From Methanomassiliicoccales archaeon (GTDB taxonomy: Archaea; Thermoplasmatota; Thermoplasmata; Methanomassiliicoccales; JACIVX01): a stretch of 13,558 nucleotides of DNA. The stretch spans positions 1 to 13,558 of the forward strand of contig JAJRAH010000015.1 in the NCBI GenBank assembly GCA_028679985.1, written 5' to 3'. Made by a program: the position numbers and the translations under genes. The notes below the pieces were generated by a model. That model ran no database searches. It had not been told where the DNA came from and saw nothing but the letters and a program-made list of their open reading frames with translations. This document shows, one piece after another, positions 12,462 through 13,558 of this stretch (the stretch's first letter is position 1; every line of letters starts with the position of its first letter).

Positions 12462-13316
12462 ATGAAGGTGAAGGAGTCTTCGTTCGAGGAGGTAGTCTCC
12501 GCTCACGACGTTGGCAGTGTGGTGGTGAATGGAGTCATAAAGGGAGACATGATCATCATACGGGCTGACCAGAGAGACGATCTTGGACACCCCCTCGACT
12601 TTCACGCGCTGAACGCCATGATAAGAAAAGCAGTGATGACAGACTGCAGGAGGATCGTTCTGGAAGGCGTGCTGGGGCAGCGGTATGTCGGCTCGGCGGC
12701 GTCTCGCGTGGATCTCAAGATCGAAGTTCACGGAACGCCTGGGAACAATCTCGGAGCGTTCCTCGACGGTTCGACTATCGAAGTATTCGGCAATGCGCAG
12801 GATCTGACCGGCAACACCATGAACTCCGGGAGAATAGTGGTGCATGGTAACGCTTGGGACGTGACTGGTCTTGCTGCCAGGGGCGGGCGCATCCTGATAA
12901 GAGGGGACACCGGCTACAGGGTCGGAATCCACATGAAAGAGTACGGGGGGTCGAAACCCGCCATCGTCATAGGCGGCACGGCGAAGGACTACCTTGGGGA
13001 ATACATGGCGGGCGGCTCCGTCGTGGTTCTTGGCTTCGGCACGAGAAGTGGGGAGTCTCCTGTAGGGCATAACATCGGCGCTGGTATGCACGGCGGGGGC
13101 ATCTTAGTCAGGGGAACGGTGTCGCATCATCAGCTAGGTCGGGGTGCCGTTTTCGGGGAAGTGACCGAGGACGACACTCAGAAGCTCGAGGAACTCATCA
13201 CAGATTTCGAGGATGCGTTCAAGATGGAAGTGCCGAGGGATTGGCGAGCGTTCAGCAAGGTCTGCCCCAACACGTATCGCCCATTTTCGGGCCATTACGA
13301 TCCCACGCTCATATGA
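12462..13316 (+). CDS. Glutamate synthase GXGXG subunit
   Basis: This is the right-handed beta-helix domain that in large-chain glutamate synthase forms the C-terminal part and links the two active sites; here it is a separate 284-residue protein. Glycine-rich turns recur from about 70 to 220 (GTPGNNLGAFLDG, FGNAQDLTGNTMNSG, HGNAWDVTGLAARGG, RGDTGYRVG, GGTAKDYLGEYMAGG, GHNIGAGMHGG). The C-terminus (about 225-284) is a mixed tail with VTEDDTQKLEELITDFE and a final NTYRPFSGHYDPTLI. The ATG at 12462 lies 4 bases after the stop of the previous gene, with GGGGGTGA just upstream; a TTG at 12438 is in frame but lacks support. It is the third gene of the operon and structurally needed for ammonia tunnelling between the other two subunits. 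Confidence 0.93.
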   Translation: MKVKESSFEEVVSAHDVGSVVVNGVIKGDMIIIRADQRDDLGHPLDFHALNAMIRKAVMTDCRRIVLEGVLGQRYVGSAASRVDLKIEVHGTPGNNLGAFLDGSTIEVFGNAQDLTGNTMNSGRIVVHGNAWDVTGLAARGGRILIRGDTGYRVGIHMKEYGGSKPAIVIGGTAKDYLGEYMAGGSVVVLGFGTRSGESPVGHNIGAGMHGGGILVRGTVSHHQLGRGAVFGEVTEDDTQKLEELITDFEDAFKMEVPRDWRAFSKVCPNTYRPFSGHYDPTLI

Positions 13317-13318
13317 GC
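13307..13318. repeat. 12-bp perfect palindrome at the end of the glutamate synthase operon
   Basis: GCTCATATGAGC is a perfect palindrome that includes the stop codon of the GXGXG gene and lies 14 bases before the end of the convergent regulator gene. Its role is unknown. It is too short and loop-poor for a good terminator, and chance is possible. Confidence 0.3.
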
Positions 13319-13332
13319 TTTGTGTGGAGAAT

Positions 13333-13557
13333 TCACGCTCCGGGAAAGCGCATCACCGATTCAAGAACGATCTGGACTTCTACGTCCTTCAGGCCTAACG
13401 GCATTATCCTATTCGCGATCGTGTCTTCTAGGGATCTGTTGTCTGGTGCATGGATTCGAATCAGAAGCATCCTGTCCCCGCTTACAGACAGGACCTCCAT
13501 GACACCAGGAATGTCCTTGAGCTTCTTCATCGCCTCTGTAGTCGAGTTCTCTGAGAG
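13333..13557 (-). CDS. Lrp/AsnC-type regulator, C-terminal ligand-binding domain (partial)
   Basis: Only the last 74 residues are in the window; the frame has no stop up to the right edge. The visible part fits the Lrp/AsnC effector (RAM/ACT-like) domain: IPGVMEVLSVSGDRMLLIR, then an acidic HAPDNRSLEDTI helix, then LGLKDVEVQIVLES. The first segment corresponds to the family pattern pGV-x-y-x-vtGdyD-lll-v, with the Gly-Asp (GDR) where amino acids are bound. The helix-turn-helix should lie beyond 13558, so a stand-alone RAM-domain protein cannot be excluded. It is convergent with the glutamate synthase genes, 16 bases between stops. Lrp-family proteins often respond to amino acids including glutamine, so nitrogen control of this neighbourhood is plausible but not shown. 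Confidence 0.72.
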   Translation of the reverse strand, partial: LSENSTTEAMKKLKDIPGVMEVLSVSGDRMLLIRIHAPDNRSLEDTIANRIMPLGLKDVEVQIVLESVMRFPGA

Positions 13558-13558
13558 A

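Noticed and set aside
1..13558. Mobile elements, CRISPR arrays, tRNA or rRNA genes
   Set aside because: I found no transposase or integrase motifs, no regularly spaced repeats and no recognisable tRNA or rRNA sequence. Base composition and gene types appear even across the window.

Overview
The window looks like a chromosomal segment from an archaeon, most likely a euryarchaeon of the Thermoplasmata type. The lineage is an inference from gene content. The archaeal evidence is direct: exosome subunit Csl4, the PIN/zinc-ribbon protein Nob1, a METTL5-type methyltransferase, isoprenoid-lipid enzymes, a three-gene split glutamate synthase, and AT-rich TATA-like boxes about 25-35 bases upstream of starts, several with almost no leader. 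Almost everything reads as intact housekeeping genes. I see no transposase, integrase, CRISPR array, tRNA or rRNA.

Layout: (1) 3-2375 (+) holds the end of nuoM and all of nuoN, the antiporter-like membrane subunits of a complex I / Fpo-type proton pump. A tandem-CBS protein (2389-2811, -) faces them. (2) 3005-5088 (+) holds a polyprenyl diphosphate synthase and a geranylgeranyl-reductase-family flavoprotein. The synthase has a small residue where short-chain enzymes often have an aromatic one. Its product may therefore be a long chain for a quinone-type carrier used by the adjacent pump. (3) 5222-8549 is an information-processing block: a small unknown protein, Nob1 (-), an 84-residue unknown protein (+), a ThiI-like enzyme without THUMP (-), a 60-residue coiled-coil protein (-), and a METTL5-type methyltransferase with Csl4 in one operon (-). 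The last pair, with Nob1, makes rRNA and ribosome maturation and RNA decay the theme. (4) 8634-9272 (-) is an XRE helix-turn-helix protein fused to two CBS domains. It is divergent from the final block. (5) 9672-13316 (+) is a glutamate synthase split into amidotransferase, ferredoxin-FMN synthase and GXGXG subunits with overlapping or near-abutting ends. A partial Lrp/AsnC-type ligand-binding domain (-) faces it and runs off the right edge.

The less expected signals are mostly regulatory or small. They are a possible 30-codon leader ORF before the glutamate synthase genes, nested inverted repeats between the TATA box and Shine-Dalgarno of the XRE-CBS gene, an 8-bp inverted repeat over the methyltransferase promoter, several hairpins at convergent gene ends, and three small proteins I cannot assign. 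I did not find a clear new multi-gene system.
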